This document shows positions 9,986-19,691 of a DNA stretch of 38,205 bases, in pieces. Below the pieces are notes generated by a model that saw only the letters and a list, made by a program, of their open reading frames with translations, was not told the origin of the DNA and searched no databases. This DNA is from Yanghanlia caeni (GTDB taxonomy: Bacteria; Pseudomonadota; Gammaproteobacteria; Burkholderiales; Burkholderiaceae_B). Position 1 is the first letter of the stretch. Every line of letters begins with the position of its first letter. The stretch is taken from contig JAUZQE010000026.1 of the NCBI GenBank assembly GCA_030733815.1, positions 1-38,205 on the forward strand. The letters run 5' to 3'. A program made the translations under genes and the position numbers.

Positions 9986-10839
9986 TGGAATACGGTTCCC
10001 GTCAGCATGAGCGCCACCGGCGCCACCGGCAGCAACGCATCGATGCGGTCGTATACGCCGCCGTGACCCGGCAGCAGACGGCCGGAGTCCTTGACGCCCG
10101 CGCGCCGCTTGAGCAGTGATTCGAACAGATCACCCACGATCGAAATGCCGGCCAGCAGGCACGACAGCGCGAAAACGCCCGGCATCGACCATTTCTGTGC
10201 CAGTACCGCTCCGAAACTGCCGGGCACGGACGCTGTGGCGGTCGTCCAGACTGCTGCGGCAAGAATGCCACCCATCGCGCCCTCCCAGGTTTTGCCGGGG
10301 CTCACTTTTGGCGCCAGTTTGCGCTTGCCGAAGGCCCGGCCGGTGAAGTAGGCCGCAATGTCGGCAAACCAGATGAGGGCCATCATGGAGATCAGGCACC
10401 ACGCGCCGAACTTGACGTATATGAATACCAGTGCAGCCCATGCCGCCACGACCGCAATCACTCCGAATGCGCTCATGACGAACGGCAGACGGCGCTCGGC
10501 GGTCTGCCCCTGAATGACCTGAGGCAGCGCAAGCACGGCCCACCCCAGGGCAGCGAGCGGCATGAGCCAGGGGCGCACGACCTGGGCGGCGGCAGGCTGC
10601 ACGCCGGCGTCGGGCGAACCGCTCCAGATCAGCCAGAACATGACGATTGACGTGAATGCGGCAACCCAGGGCGCCGCGGCGCGCCACGCAGGAGCGAGCG
10701 ACAGGCGCAACCATTCCCACAGGGCACAGCCGGCCGCGACGAGCAACAGCGCGATCAGCGGCCACGCGCTGGGCGCCATGAGGGCACCCGACAGTACCAG
10801 AAGCAGCACTATGGCGGTGAGCACTCGCTGCATCAACAT
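9982..10839 (-). CDS. cdsA: Phosphatidate cytidylyltransferase
   Basis: CdsA makes CDP-diacylglycerol from phosphatidate and CTP, the branch point of phospholipid synthesis, in the inner membrane. The 285-residue protein has about eight hydrophobic segments. Near its C terminus is the CDS family signature, seen here as [20 protein letters not shown] followed by YDRIDALL, which carries the metal-binding aspartates. ATG 10839 has a purine-rich site (GGGAGGGG) four bases upstream; Met3 at 10833 is a close alternative. Confidence 0.95.
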   Translation of the reverse strand: MLMQRVLTAIVLLLVLSGALMAPSAWPLIALLLVAAGCALWEWLRLSLAPAWRAAAPWVAAFTSIVMFWLIWSGSPDAGVQPAAAQVVRPWLMPLAALGWAVLALPQVIQGQTAERRLPFVMSAFGVIAVVAAWAALVFIYVKFGAWCLISMMALIWFADIAAYFTGRAFGKRKLAPKVSPGKTWEGAMGGILAAAVWTTATASVPGSFGAVLAQKWSMPGVFALSCLLAGISIVGDLFESLLKRRAGVKDSGRLLPGHGGVYDRIDALLPVAPVALMLTGTVFQ

Positions 10840-10854
10840 GGAACCCCTCCCGAT

Positions 10855-11616
10855 TCAGGCGCTGCTGGCCAGTTGCTCGCTGGTGCGGCCAAAGCGGCGC
10901 TCCCGCGTACGATACCACTCGAACGCCGCATCGATATCGCGGGCGTTGAAGTCGGGCCAGTAACGGTCGGTGAAATACAGCTCGGTGTAGGCAAGCTGCC
11001 AGATCAGGAAATTGGAGATGCGCTGTTCACCGCCCGTGCGAATGAACAGATCGGGCTCGGGCGCATAGGCCATGGACAGGTACGGCGCCAGCGCCGTTTC
11101 GTTGATGGCCTGCGGGTCGTTCGCCAGTTCGGGCCGGGCCTGCAGCATGCGCCGCGTGGCCTGCAGGATATCCCAGCGGCCGCCATAGTTGGCACAGATA
11201 GTGAGATGCAGGGCGTCGTTTGCGGCAGTACGGGCCTCGGCGGCACGGATCAGTTCCTGCAGCCGCGGCTCGAACGCGGTGAGATCGCCCACGACGTGGA
11301 GACACACGCCCTGGGCGTTGAGCTTGTCGACTTCCTTTTCAAGGGTCTGCACGAACAGCCGCATGAGCAGCGACACTTCTTCCTGCGGCCGCCGCCAGTT
11401 CTCGGAACTGAACGCAAACAGGGTGAGATAGCGCACGCCCCGCCGGCCACAGACCTCGACCACGCGCCGTACCGTCTGCACCCCGCGCACGTGTCCGGCC
11501 GTGCGCGGCAAAAAACGCTGTGTGGCCCACCGCCCGTTGCCATCCATGATGATCGCCAGATGGCGTGGCACCGCGGCGTGTTCAGGTATGGCAAGAGTGG
11601 AACTGGCGTGCATCAT
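10855..11616 (-). CDS. uppS: Undecaprenyl (isoprenyl) diphosphate synthase
   Basis: UppS adds isopentenyl units in cis to make the C55 carrier lipid for peptidoglycan and O-antigen. The 253-residue cytoplasmic enzyme shows the catalytic Asp in [10 protein letters not shown], the [11 protein letters not shown] segment and the C-terminal signature [16 protein letters not shown] with YTELYFTD. Two adjacent ATG codons (11616 and 11613) are possible starts and neither has a strong ribosome site, so coupling to frr translation 20 bases upstream is likely. Confidence 0.96.
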   Translation of the reverse strand: MMHASSTLAIPEHAAVPRHLAIIMDGNGRWATQRFLPRTAGHVRGVQTVRRVVEVCGRRGVRYLTLFAFSSENWRRPQEEVSLLMRLFVQTLEKEVDKLNAQGVCLHVVGDLTAFEPRLQELIRAAEARTAANDALHLTICANYGGRWDILQATRRMLQARPELANDPQAINETALAPYLSMAYAPEPDLFIRTGGEQRISNFLIWQLAYTELYFTDRYWPDFNARDIDAAFEWYRTRERRFGRTSEQLASSA

Positions 11617-11636
11617 GCAGGCGGGGGAATGACGGC

Positions 11637-12197
11637 TCAGACCGTCATGATCTCCGCTTCTTTCTGGCTGACGACCTTGTCGATCTCGCCGACGTACTTG
11701 TCAGTCAGCTTCTGAATCTCGTCCTGCATGCGACGCTCGTCGTCTTCCGAGATTTCTTTGTCTTTGACGAGCTTCTTGAGCGCGTCGTTGGCCTCGCGGC
11801 GCAGGTTACGCACGGCCACTTTGGCGTCTTCACCCTCGGCGCGCACCACCTTGGTGAGGTCGCGGCGGCGCTCTTCGGTGAGCGGCGGCATGGGCACGCG
11901 GATGCTGTCGCCCATAGAGATGGGGTTCAGACCCAGGTCGGATTCGCGTATGGCTTTTTCTACCGGCCCGGCCATGTTTTTTTCCCAGACCTGCACGTTC
12001 AGCGTACGGGCATCGACCACCGTGACGTTTGCCACCTGGTTCACCGGCACGGGCGACCCATAGTATTCAACCGTGACGTGATCGAGAATACCGGCGTGCG
12101 CACGGCCGGTACGGATCTTGGCCAGACCGGTGCGCAGGGCTTCAACGGACTTAGCCATGCGGGTGTCGGCCGACTTTTTCACCTCTGAAAGACTCAT
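11637..12197 (-). CDS. frr: Ribosome recycling factor
   Basis: RRF splits post-termination ribosomes together with EF-G. The 186-residue length is typical. The sequence begins [21 protein letters not shown] and contains the conserved [12 protein letters not shown] segment and [16 protein letters not shown], with a charged helical C terminus. An AAGGA site lies six bases before the ATG. It follows pyrH by 15 bases, the near-universal bacterial order. Confidence 0.97.
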   Translation of the reverse strand: MSLSEVKKSADTRMAKSVEALRTGLAKIRTGRAHAGILDHVTVEYYGSPVPVNQVANVTVVDARTLNVQVWEKNMAGPVEKAIRESDLGLNPISMGDSIRVPMPPLTEERRRDLTKVVRAEGEDAKVAVRNLRREANDALKKLVKDKEISEDDERRMQDEIQKLTDKYVGEIDKVVSQKEAEIMTV

Positions 12198-12212
12198 TAC
12201 GATTCCTTTGTG

Positions 12213-12929
12213 TCAGACATGCACCAGTGTGCCTTCGTCTTCGCCTGATACGGCACGCATCAGCGCACCGGGCTTGTTGATCGAAAAAACCTTGATGGGC
12301 AGCTTCTGGTCGCGGCACAGGGCAAACGCAGTGGCGTCCATGACTTCCAGTCTGCGAACGATGGCCTCGTCGAAACTGATGCGCGCGTAGCGCGTGGCGT
12401 TCGGGTCTTTGTTGGGGTCGGCCGTATAGATGCCGTCGACCTTGGTCGCCTTGAGCACGATCTCGGCACCGACTTCGGCACCGCGCAGCGCTGCGGCGGT
12501 GTCGGTCGTGAAAAACGGGTTGCCGGTACCAGCCGCGAAAATGACCACCTTGCCTTCCTCGAGGTAGCGCAGTGCCTTGGGGCGTATGTACGCCTCGACC
12601 ACCTGGTCGATACGCAGTGCAGACTGCACGCGTGCATCGACTCCGCCGTGCTTGAGCGCGTCTTGCAGCGCCAGCGCGTTCATCACGGTGGCCATCATGC
12701 CCATGTAGTCGGCCGTGGCACGATCCATGCCCTGCGCGCCAGGCGCAATGCCGCGAAAGATGTTGCCGCCCCCAATGACGATTGCCAGCTCGATGCCACT
12801 TTTCGCGACGGTGACGATCTCTTCCGTCATGCGCAAAATGGTGGATCGATTGATGCCGAACGCGTCTTCGCCCATGAGGGCTTCCCCCGACAGCTTGAGG
12901 AGGACGCGCTTATACGTTCTGGTCGTCAT
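12213..12929 (-). CDS. pyrH: Uridylate kinase
   Basis: PyrH phosphorylates UMP to UDP as a hexamer regulated by GTP and UTP. The 238-residue product starts at ATG 12929 ([18 protein letters not shown]); an in-frame TTG upstream at 12950 is unlikely. Amino-acid-kinase signatures include LKLSGEAL, the GGGNIFRG loop, the [14 protein letters not shown] helix and the C-terminal segment around [12 protein letters not shown]. It lies between the likely tsf terminator and frr. Confidence 0.96.
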   Translation of the reverse strand: MTTRTYKRVLLKLSGEALMGEDAFGINRSTILRMTEEIVTVAKSGIELAIVIGGGNIFRGIAPGAQGMDRATADYMGMMATVMNALALQDALKHGGVDARVQSALRIDQVVEAYIRPKALRYLEEGKVVIFAAGTGNPFFTTDTAAALRGAEVGAEIVLKATKVDGIYTADPNKDPNATRYARISFDEAIVRRLEVMDATAFALCRDQKLPIKVFSINKPGALMRAVSGEDEGTLVHV

Positions 12930-12963
12930 TGAAGAGGCCCTGGAAAACAAACGTAAGGTAGTT

Positions 12964-13000
12964 TAAAGGAAGAACACATGGGCTCACGGAGGAGCCCATG
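12964..13000 (-). terminator. Likely rho-independent terminator after tsf
   Basis: A perfect nine-base-pair stem (arms 12977-12985 and 12992-13000, six-base loop) stands 16 bases after the tsf stop. Read on the minus strand it is followed by a T-rich stretch (TGTTCTTCCTTT) rather than a clean T run. This would end or attenuate rpsB-tsf transcripts before pyrH and so separate very high from moderate expression. Confidence 0.5.
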
Positions 13001-13016
13001 CAAAAGCCGGTGAGAA

Positions 13017-13892
13017 TCAGTTGTTGCCGGCGGCGGCAGCGACTTCGGCGGCGAAGTCTTCCACCTTCTTCTCGATGCCCTCGCCCACCACGTACAGGGC
13101 GAAACGGTTCACCTTGGCGTTGTTTTCCTTGAGCATCTGTTCGACACTCTGCTTGTCGTTCTTGACGAACGGCTGCGACAGCAGGGTGACTTCCTTCAGG
13201 TATTTCTGCACCGAACCCTCGACCATCTTGGCGACGATCTCGGCGGGCTTGCCCGATTCGGCGGCCTTTTGCTCGGCGACCGAACGCTCGCGGGCGATGT
13301 CGTCGGCGGGCACGCCTTCGGCGTTCAGTGCCTTGGGCTTCATGGCGGCAACGTGCATGGCCACGTCCTTGCCGACTTCTTCGCCACCTGCAAAGTCGAC
13401 CAGCACGCCAATGCGGCCGCCATGAACGTACTGCGCGAGGCTGTCGGTCGTTTCGTAGCGCTCGAAGCGACGAACCGACATGTTCTCACCGATCTTGCCA
13501 ACCAGCGCGGCGCGGGTGGTCTCGACCGTGCCTTCACCCATGGGCAGTTCGCTGAGCGCGGCAACGTCGGCGGGCGCCTTTTCGGCAACCAGGCGGGCCA
13601 GGTCGTTCACGAAGGCGATGAAGTCGTCGTTCTTGGCCACGAAGTCGGTTTCGCAGTTGACTTCGATCACGGCACCGGTCTTGCCGTCGTCGGCGATGTA
13701 CAGACCGATCAGGCCTTCGGCCGTCACGCGTGCGGCCGCCTTGCTGGCCTTGCTGCCCAGCTTGACACGCAGGATTTCCTCGGCGCGGGCGATGTCGCCA
13801 TCCGCCTCGGTCAGCGCCTTTTTGCATTCCATCATGGGCGCGTCGGTCTTCTCGCGCAGTTCCTTGACCATGGTTGCGGTAATTTGGGCCAC
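13017..13892 (-). CDS. tsf: Elongation factor Ts
   Basis: EF-Ts is the guanine-nucleotide exchange factor for EF-Tu. The 291-residue product uses a GTG start at 13892 with GGAG six bases upstream. The N-terminal UBA-like domain includes [16 protein letters not shown], and the core has the [13 protein letters not shown] segment typical of EF-Ts. It sits downstream of rpsB as in nearly all bacteria, separated by a spacer carrying two strong hairpins. Confidence 0.97.
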   Translation of the reverse strand: MAQITATMVKELREKTDAPMMECKKALTEADGDIARAEEILRVKLGSKASKAAARVTAEGLIGLYIADDGKTGAVIEVNCETDFVAKNDDFIAFVNDLARLVAEKAPADVAALSELPMGEGTVETTRAALVGKIGENMSVRRFERYETTDSLAQYVHGGRIGVLVDFAGGEEVGKDVAMHVAAMKPKALNAEGVPADDIARERSVAEQKAAESGKPAEIVAKMVEGSVQKYLKEVTLLSQPFVKNDKQSVEQMLKENNAKVNRFALYVVGEGIEKKVEDFAAEVAAAAGNN

Positions 13893-13917
13893 AGTATTCT
13901 CCAGTTCGGTAATTCAC

Positions 13918-13979
13918 GCCCCGGCCACAGCCGGGGCAGGCTCGAAGCATCGTCCGATGCCGCCCGCGGGCGGCATCGG
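13918..13979 (-). promoter_or_regulatory. Tandem hairpins in the rpsB-tsf spacer
   Basis: Two stem-loops fill the 116-base spacer. One (13918-13937) has perfect eight-base arms around a CACA loop. The other is a perfect 26-base palindrome at 13954-13979. On the minus strand neither is followed by a T run, so they do not look like simple terminators. Partial termination, RNase processing or mRNA stabilisation are possible; the sequence alone does not decide. Confidence 0.55.
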
Positions 13980-14008
13980 GCATCGCGCTTTACGCGCGGG
14001 CGTACCGC

Positions 14009-14776
14009 TTACTCGCGGTTTTCGTCGGTCTGCTCGTCGACCTCGACCTCGACGAATTCCTCGTCGCCTTCGGTCAGTTCTTCGACGATGCCGTTCAGGG
14101 CCTGTTCACGGCCCTCAAGCACGGCATCGGCCATGCCTCGCGCGTACAGCGCAATGGCCTTGGCAGAGTCGTCGTTGCCGGGGATCACGTGCTCGATGCC
14201 TTCGGGCGAGTGGTTGGTATCGACAACCGCCACGACGGGAATGCCGAGCGTACGCGCTTCGGCCACGGCAATCTTGTGGTAGCCCACGTCGATCACGAAC
14301 AGCGCATCGGGCAGGTTGTTCATGTCCTTGATGCCGCCGATCGATTTGTTGAGCTTGTCGAGCTCGCGCTGGAACATGAGCGCTTCTTTCTTGCTCATGC
14401 GCTCGGTCAGACCTTCGGCCTGCAGGGCTTCCATTTCCTTGAGGCGTTTGATCGAAGTTTTGACCGTCTTGAAGTTGGTCATCATGCCACCGAGCCAGCG
14501 GCTGTCGACATACGGCATGCCGCAACGCTGGGCTTCTTCGGCCACGATCTCGCGCGCCGCGCGCTTGGTGCCCACGAACAGGACCTTGCCGCCGCGTGCT
14601 GCCAGCTGGCGCAGATACTTTTGAGCCTCAAGGAACTTGACAACGCTGTGTTCCAGATTGACGATATGAATCTTGTTCCGCTGGCCAAAGATGAACGGGG
14701 CCATCTTCGGGTTCCAGAATCGGGTCTGGTGGCCAAAGTGCACACCAGCTTCCAGCATTTCACGCATCAAAGACAT
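14009..14776 (-). CDS. rpsB: 30S ribosomal protein S2
   Basis: S2 binds late to the small subunit. The 255-residue product starts at ATG 14776 with [24 protein letters not shown] lies eight bases upstream. Family features include [22 protein letters not shown], the RWLGGMMTN segment and the [15 protein letters not shown] stretch. The C terminus is strongly acidic ([14 protein letters not shown]), longer than in enterics and common in betaproteobacteria. It is the first gene of the superoperon, with a roughly 250-base upstream region. Confidence 0.97.
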   Translation of the reverse strand: MSLMREMLEAGVHFGHQTRFWNPKMAPFIFGQRNKIHIVNLEHSVVKFLEAQKYLRQLAARGGKVLFVGTKRAAREIVAEEAQRCGMPYVDSRWLGGMMTNFKTVKTSIKRLKEMEALQAEGLTERMSKKEALMFQRELDKLNKSIGGIKDMNNLPDALFVIDVGYHKIAVAEARTLGIPVVAVVDTNHSPEGIEHVIPGNDDSAKAIALYARGMADAVLEGREQALNGIVEELTEGDEEFVEVEVDEQTDENRE

Positions 14777-15064
14777 TATGAAATCTCCAAGGGTTGGGTC
14801 TAATGCCTGGTGCAAGTCATCCGGCTCGTACAACCCGCCGCAAAGGCAAGACTGCACGCACCAGACACCCCGGCGCACACGAATGACAGACTCTGTTCAG
14901 CACGGCTGAACCAGAACCCGCACCCGCCATTTCGGCGTGTAAAACACACGCGTTCCGCAGGCACGCTTGTTTTTCCGGAATATGGGTTTTTGGGTTTCTC
15001 CGGAAACGAAAATTCCGGAAAGCCTATAATTCTACTATTTTTTCGTTAAGCCAGCACAGAAACC
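14777..15064. promoter_or_regulatory. Divergent rpsB/map promoter region
   Basis: This 288-base non-coding stretch separates rpsB (minus) from map (plus). On the plus strand a perfect TATAAT at 15025-15030 would give a start about 28 bases before the map ATG, though no good -35 box is visible. On the minus strand TAGAAT (15034-15029) overlaps it and could serve rpsB, leaving a leader of about 250 bases. Three TCCGGA-centred palindromes lie just upstream of the -10. No small ORF here looks real. Confidence 0.5.
14973..15020. repeat. Three TCCGGAA palindrome copies upstream of map
   Basis: TTCCGGAA occurs at 14973-14980 and 15013-15020, and a shorter form CTCCGGAA is centred at 15001.5. Centre spacings are 25 and 15 bases. 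They are next to the -10 of map, so they may be binding sites for a dimeric regulator. No regulator can be named from sequence. Confidence 0.4.
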
Positions 15065-15880
15065 ATGACGACTCTTGTCACCGACTCCGCCGACCTCGAC
15101 AAAATGCGCGCCGCCTGCCAGGCAGCCGCCGCCACGCTAGATTATCTGGCGCAGCACGTGCGGGCCGGAATCACCACCGCCGAGCTCGACCGGCTGTGTA
15201 TGGATTACATAACGAACGTGCTGAACGTCAAGTCGGCCACGGTGGGCTACGCGCCGCCCGGCTACACCCCGTTTCCCGCTTCCATCTGCACATCGGTCAA
15301 TCATGTGATCTGCCACGGCATTCCCGGCGACAAGGTGCTCAAGAACGGCGATATCATGAATATCGACGTCACCGTCATCAAGGATGGCTGGTTCGGCGAC
15401 ACGAGCCGCATGTTCATGATCGGTGAACCCTCGATCCTCGCACGTCGCCTCACGCAAATTACATATGAGTGCATGTGGCTCGGCATCGAGCAGGTTCGCC
15501 CCGGGGCCACCCTGGGCGACATCGGTCATGCCATTCAGAAGCACGCCGAAGCCGCCGGCTTCTCGGTCGTGCGCGAATACTGCGGGCACGGCGTGGGCCG
15601 TCGCTTCCATCAAGACCCGCAGGTCCTGCACTACGGCAAGCCGGGCACCGGCCAGCGCCTCGAACCGGGCATGATCTTCACCATCGAACCCATGATCAAC
15701 GCCGGACGCCGCGATATCCGCACGCTGTCCGACGGCTGGACAGTCGTTACCCGCGACCGCAGCCTGTCTGCGCAGTGGGAACACGCGGTCCTGGTCACCG
15801 ACACTGGCTATGAGGTGCTGACGGTCTCGCCCGGGATGCCTGCGCCTCCCGACTTCGTCACGGGTTACCAAATAGCCTGA
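15065..15880 (+). CDS. map: Methionine aminopeptidase type I
   Basis: Map removes the initiator methionine from nascent proteins. The 271-residue type I enzyme lacks the N-terminal zinc fingers and the large type II insert. Metal ligands are visible in NIDVTVIKDGWFGDTSRMF (two Asp), GHGVGRRFHQDP (His region), FTIEPMIN (Glu) and WEHAVLVT (Glu). Map divergent from rpsB and followed by glnD is a standard arrangement in Burkholderiales. The glnD start is three bases after its stop. Confidence 0.97.
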   Translation: MTTLVTDSADLDKMRAACQAAAATLDYLAQHVRAGITTAELDRLCMDYITNVLNVKSATVGYAPPGYTPFPASICTSVNHVICHGIPGDKVLKNGDIMNIDVTVIKDGWFGDTSRMFMIGEPSILARRLTQITYECMWLGIEQVRPGATLGDIGHAIQKHAEAAGFSVVREYCGHGVGRRFHQDPQVLHYGKPGTGQRLEPGMIFTIEPMINAGRRDIRTLSDGWTVVTRDRSLSAQWEHAVLVTDTGYEVLTVSPGMPAPPDFVTGYQIA

Positions 15881-15883
15881 GCC

Positions 15884-18511
15884 ATGCACCCCAGCGACGC
15901 GCAACCGGTCCGTCGGCCTGGCAGCGCCCGGCAACGGGCCGGGGCGTCCGGCGTCGTTCCCTTGCGTCGCCAGCTCAGCGACGCCCGTCGCGACGCGATT
16001 CAGCTGTTCCGCGAAAACAGGCGGCCCGATCCCCTGCTGCAGAATCTGCGCCGCGCAGCCGACAAGGCACTCAGGGGCCTGGTGGCAATCTGCCCGCTGC
16101 CGCCCGGCGCGGCACTGGTAGCCGTGGGCGGTTACGGGCGCGGCGAGCTCTACCCCTATTCCGACGTCGACGTCCTGATCCTGCTGCGCGAGGCGCCGGG
16201 CGAACAGGCCGCGGCACGCCTCGAAGCCTTCGTTGCGGCCATGTGGGATCTGGGCATCGAACCCGGCCACAGTGTGCGCACAATCGAAGACTGCCGACGT
16301 GAAGCCGCCGCCGACGTCACGGTCGAAACCGCCCTGCTCGAAGCCCGGTGGCTCGCGGGCGACCGCGAGCTGATGCCCGCACTGCATGCCGCCATGGCCG
16401 AACAACGCGACCCGCGCAGCTTCTTCCAGGCCAAACGCGCCGAAATGCAGCAGCGCCATGCACGCTACCACGACACCGCGTACGCGCTGGAACCCAATTG
16501 CAAGGAATCGCCCGGTGCGCTGCGTGACCTGCAGGTGGTGTTGTGGATGGCACAGGCGGCGGGCATGGGCATGACCTGGACGGAGATCGCCCGCAACGAT
16601 GGCCTGACCGCTGCAGAGCTGCGGGCGCTGCGTCGCGCCGAGCAGGCTTTCAAGCGCCTGCGCATCGAACTGCACCTGCTGGCTGGGCGCCGCGAAGACC
16701 GACTGCTGTTCGATCTGCAGCCGGCGCTTGCGGAAATCTACGGCTTCGAGGCGACCAAGACCCGCCGTCCCAGCGAACTGCTGATGCAGCGCTATTACTG
16801 GGCAGCGCGGGTGGTATGCCAACTGAACGCCATTCTTCTTCAGACGATCGAAGAACGTCTGTTTCCGCTGCCGCTCGACCAATTCCAGCCCATCGATGCC
16901 GATTTCGGCATGATTCGCGGACGGCTCTGCCTGCGCCGTGACGACGGGTTCGATCGCAACCCGGCCCTGATTCTGCGTGCCTTTCTGATCATGCAGGAAC
17001 GCAGCGAGCTCACGGGGCTGACCGCCCAAACCTTGCGTGCGCTGTGGCATGCGCGCCGCCGCATCGATGCACAATTCCGCCGCAATCCGGTCAATCGCAG
17101 GCAGTTCATACAGATCCTGCAGCAGCCGCGCGGCATCGTGCATGCCTTGCGGCGCATGACCATGCTGAACATCCTGCCGCGCTACCTGCCCGTTTTTCGC
17201 CGTATCGTCGGGCAGATGCAGCACGATCTTTTTCATGCCTACACGGTCGATCAGCACACGCTGATGGTCATCCGCAACCTGCGACGTTTCACCATGCCCG
17301 AGCACGCGCAGGAGTATCCGCTGGCCAGCCAGCTTATTGCCGAGTTCGAGGATCATTGGCTGCTCTATGTGGCGGCCCTGTTTCACGATATCGCCAAGGG
17401 CCGGGGCGGTGATCACTCCGAGCTGGGCGCACAGGAGGTTCGGCGCTTCTGCCGCGATCACGGCATTGGCGGCGCCGATGCCGAGCTGTGCGAATTCCTG
17501 GTGCGTCATCACCTGCTCATGTCCACAGTGGCGCAGAAGCGCGACCTGTCTGATCCGGCGGTGATTGCGGAATTTACGGCGCAGGTGGGCGATGAGCGTC
17601 GTTTGACCGCGCTGTACCTGCTTACCGTGGCCGATATTCGCGGCACGAGCCCGCGGGTATGGAATTCCTGGAAGGGCAAGCTTCTGGAAGACCTGTACCG
17701 GCTGAGCCTGACGGCGCTGGGCAGCAGCCAGCCGGATACCGGAACGGTGCTGGCGCGACGCCGGCAGGAGGCCATCGACGAAATCCGCCGAATGGGCCTG
17801 TCCGACGAAGACCGTGACGCATTCTGGTCACAACTTGATGTCGCGTATTTTCTGCGACACGAGGCGAGCGAAATCGCCTGGCATACCCGCCACCTGCACC
17901 GGTGCGTCAACGGCACCGAGCCGGTGGTGCGCGCACGCGTGCTGGGGCAGAACGAAGCGCTGCAGGTGCTGGTGTACACGCCCGACCGCGAAGATCTGTT
18001 CGTGACGATCTGCCGGTACTTCGACGAGCGACGCTACAGCGTGCAGGACGCGCGGGTCCATACCACGCATCACGGCTGGGCGCTTGACAGCTTCGTGGTG
18101 CTGCTGCCCGAACCCGAAGAAGACCTCCGGTCGCGCGCGAGTCTTCTGGAACACGAGCTGGCCGATGCCCTGCGCAACCCGCAGGCCGGGCATCCGCCAC
18201 CCGAGGCTCTGGCATGGCGACGCCCGTCCAGGCGATCGCGCGTGTTTCCCATCGTACCCACGGTAGAATTGCAGCCCGACGAACACAGTGCATCGTGGCG
18301 ACTGTCGATTACCGCCGCCGACCGCCCCGGGTTGCTGCACAGCCTCGCACGCGTCTTCGCGCAGCACCAGGTCGACCTGAAAATGGCGAAGATCATGACG
18401 CTGGGTGACCGGGTCGAAGACATCTTCATCATCGAAGGCGAACGGCTCGAACAGCCCCGTGCGCAGCTTCAGTTCGAACGCGACGTACTGTCTGCCCTGG
18501 ATACGCCATGA
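15884..18511 (+). CDS. glnD: Bifunctional uridylyltransferase/uridylyl-removing enzyme GlnD
   Basis: GlnD is the glutamine sensor that uridylylates PII proteins when nitrogen is short and removes UMP when glutamine is plentiful. In its 875 residues I see the nucleotidyltransferase motif GGYGRGELYPYSDVDVL (about 82-98), an HD hydrolase domain with LFHDIAKGRGGDHSELGA near residue 500, and two C-terminal ACT domains (about 690-760 and 800-870, the second with ADRPGLLHSLARVF) that bind glutamine. Length and domain order are normal. The last codons overlap the following membrane-protein gene by four bases. Confidence 0.97.
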   Translation: MHPSDAQPVRRPGSARQRAGASGVVPLRRQLSDARRDAIQLFRENRRPDPLLQNLRRAADKALRGLVAICPLPPGAALVAVGGYGRGELYPYSDVDVLILLREAPGEQAAARLEAFVAAMWDLGIEPGHSVRTIEDCRREAAADVTVETALLEARWLAGDRELMPALHAAMAEQRDPRSFFQAKRAEMQQRHARYHDTAYALEPNCKESPGALRDLQVVLWMAQAAGMGMTWTEIARNDGLTAAELRALRRAEQAFKRLRIELHLLAGRREDRLLFDLQPALAEIYGFEATKTRRPSELLMQRYYWAARVVCQLNAILLQTIEERLFPLPLDQFQPIDADFGMIRGRLCLRRDDGFDRNPALILRAFLIMQERSELTGLTAQTLRALWHARRRIDAQFRRNPVNRRQFIQILQQPRGIVHALRRMTMLNILPRYLPVFRRIVGQMQHDLFHAYTVDQHTLMVIRNLRRFTMPEHAQEYPLASQLIAEFEDHWLLYVAALFHDIAKGRGGDHSELGAQEVRRFCRDHGIGGADAELCEFLVRHHLLMSTVAQKRDLSDPAVIAEFTAQVGDERRLTALYLLTVADIRGTSPRVWNSWKGKLLEDLYRLSLTALGSSQPDTGTVLARRRQEAIDEIRRMGLSDEDRDAFWSQLDVAYFLRHEASEIAWHTRHLHRCVNGTEPVVRARVLGQNEALQVLVYTPDREDLFVTICRYFDERRYSVQDARVHTTHHGWALDSFVVLLPEPEEDLRSRASLLEHELADALRNPQAGHPPPEALAWRRPSRRSRVFPIVPTVELQPDEHSASWRLSITAADRPGLLHSLARVFAQHQVDLKMAKIMTLGDRVEDIFIIEGERLEQPRAQLQFERDVLSALDTP

Positions 18512-19200
18512 TGAGCCTTCTGTTTCTCGACTTCGGTCGCAGCTTCCTGTTTACTCTGGCAACCCTCCTGCCGATCCTCAATCCGCCTGCCGCCGCACCG
18601 ATCTACCTCACCCTTACCCAGGGTGCCGGCCACGCGGCCCGGGCACGCCTCGCCAAGAAAGTGTCCATCAACATCGTCATCATGCTGGCCTGTGCGCTGA
18701 TCGCAGGAAACATGGTGCTGGCGTTCTTCGGCATTTCGCTGCCCGTGATCCGGGTCGGTGGCGGACTTCTGGTGGTGGCCACCGCATGGAGCCTGATCAA
18801 CGCCTCCGACCCCGACACCCGCCATGCACAGGACATGGCCGATACCTACACCTACGAGCAGATCCGCTCCAAGGCGTTCTATCCGCTGGCATTTCCCATG
18901 ATTGCGGGGCCGGGCTCACTGTCAGCGGCCATCACGGTCGGCGCCACCGTTCAGCACGACACCGCCTTGCGCGCTGCTTTCAAACTTTCGGGCGCCCTTC
19001 TCGGGCTGCTGGTCGCGGGCGTGGCCGTGTACTTCGTACTGCGTTTTGCCGGTGAAGTGATCAGGCGCCTCGGGCCCAATGGCACCGCCGTGGTCATGCG
19101 CCTGTCAGCCTTTCTGCTGTTGTGCCTGGGCGTACAAATCATCTGGGATGGTGCGCACGACCTCATTGTGAATCTGGCACAGGAAATCAAACGTTCATGA
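18508..19200 (+). CDS. MarC family (UPF0056) integral membrane protein
   Basis: The 230-residue protein has six hydrophobic segments and the family-typical start FTLATLLPILNPPAAAPIYL, with the second half-repeat around YPLAFPMIAGPGSLSAAITV. MarC-family proteins are inner-membrane proteins; the early link to multiple-antibiotic resistance was not supported, and no transport substrate is established. ATGA overlaps join it to glnD before it and dsbB after it, so all four genes from map probably share transcripts. Confidence 0.88.
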   Translation: MMSLLFLDFGRSFLFTLATLLPILNPPAAAPIYLTLTQGAGHAARARLAKKVSINIVIMLACALIAGNMVLAFFGISLPVIRVGGGLLVVATAWSLINASDPDTRHAQDMADTYTYEQIRSKAFYPLAFPMIAGPGSLSAAITVGATVQHDTALRAAFKLSGALLGLLVAGVAVYFVLRFAGEVIRRLGPNGTAVVMRLSAFLLLCLGVQIIWDGAHDLIVNLAQEIKRS

Positions 19201-19691
19201 ATTCAGCTTCCACACGACTGTTGCATGGGGTCGCCCTGCTTTGTGTGGGCGGCGTTGGCGCCGCCCTGGTTTCGCAGCATGTCTTCGACATGCCGCCCTG
19301 TGCCTGGTGCGTGCTGCAACGCCTGCTGTTTCTGGCCATTGCCGCTGTGTGCTGGCTGGGCGTGCTGCTGGGGCGGGCAAGCGGCGTCGCGCCGCGAATC
19401 GCCGGCATGCTGGCCACCGTACTGGCCGCCGCCGGCGTGCTGGCCGGATGGTATCAATATTCGGTTGCTGCCCAGATGTTCTCGTGCGAGCGCACGTTTG
19501 CCGACCGCTTCATGGTCGCAACGGGGCTCGATGCCGCCCTGCCCTGGCTGTTCGGCATCTATGCCACCTGCATGGACGCCCAAGTGAAACTGCTGGGTAT
19601 CGAATACGTGTTCTGGGCAATGGGGCTGTTCGTCGTGGCCGGTGCGCTCGGGCTTACTGCAGCGCTCAAACGTACCGGCCGCAGCCGCTAA
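19197..19691 (+). CDS. dsbB: Disulfide bond formation protein DsbB
   Basis: DsbB reoxidises periplasmic DsbA and passes electrons to quinones. The 164-residue protein (start ATG 19197, overlapping the previous stop) has four membrane spans. It keeps both periplasmic cysteine pairs: CAWC after the first span, and the Cys in FSCERTFADRF with the Cys in YATCMDAQ before the last span. Its stop codon overlaps the stop of the convergent gene at 19688-19690, leaving no room for a separate terminator. Confidence 0.93.
   Translation: MNSASTRLLHGVALLCVGGVGAALVSQHVFDMPPCAWCVLQRLLFLAIAAVCWLGVLLGRASGVAPRIAGMLATVLAAAGVLAGWYQYSVAAQMFSCERTFADRFMVATGLDAALPWLFGIYATCMDAQVKLLGIEYVFWAMGLFVVAGALGLTAALKRTGRSR

Noticed and set aside
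15137-17512. A 791-codon open frame on the minus strand across map and glnD
   Set aside because: It lies opposite two certain genes, has a composition typical of an antisense frame in GC-rich DNA, and shows no recognisable domain or ribosome site.
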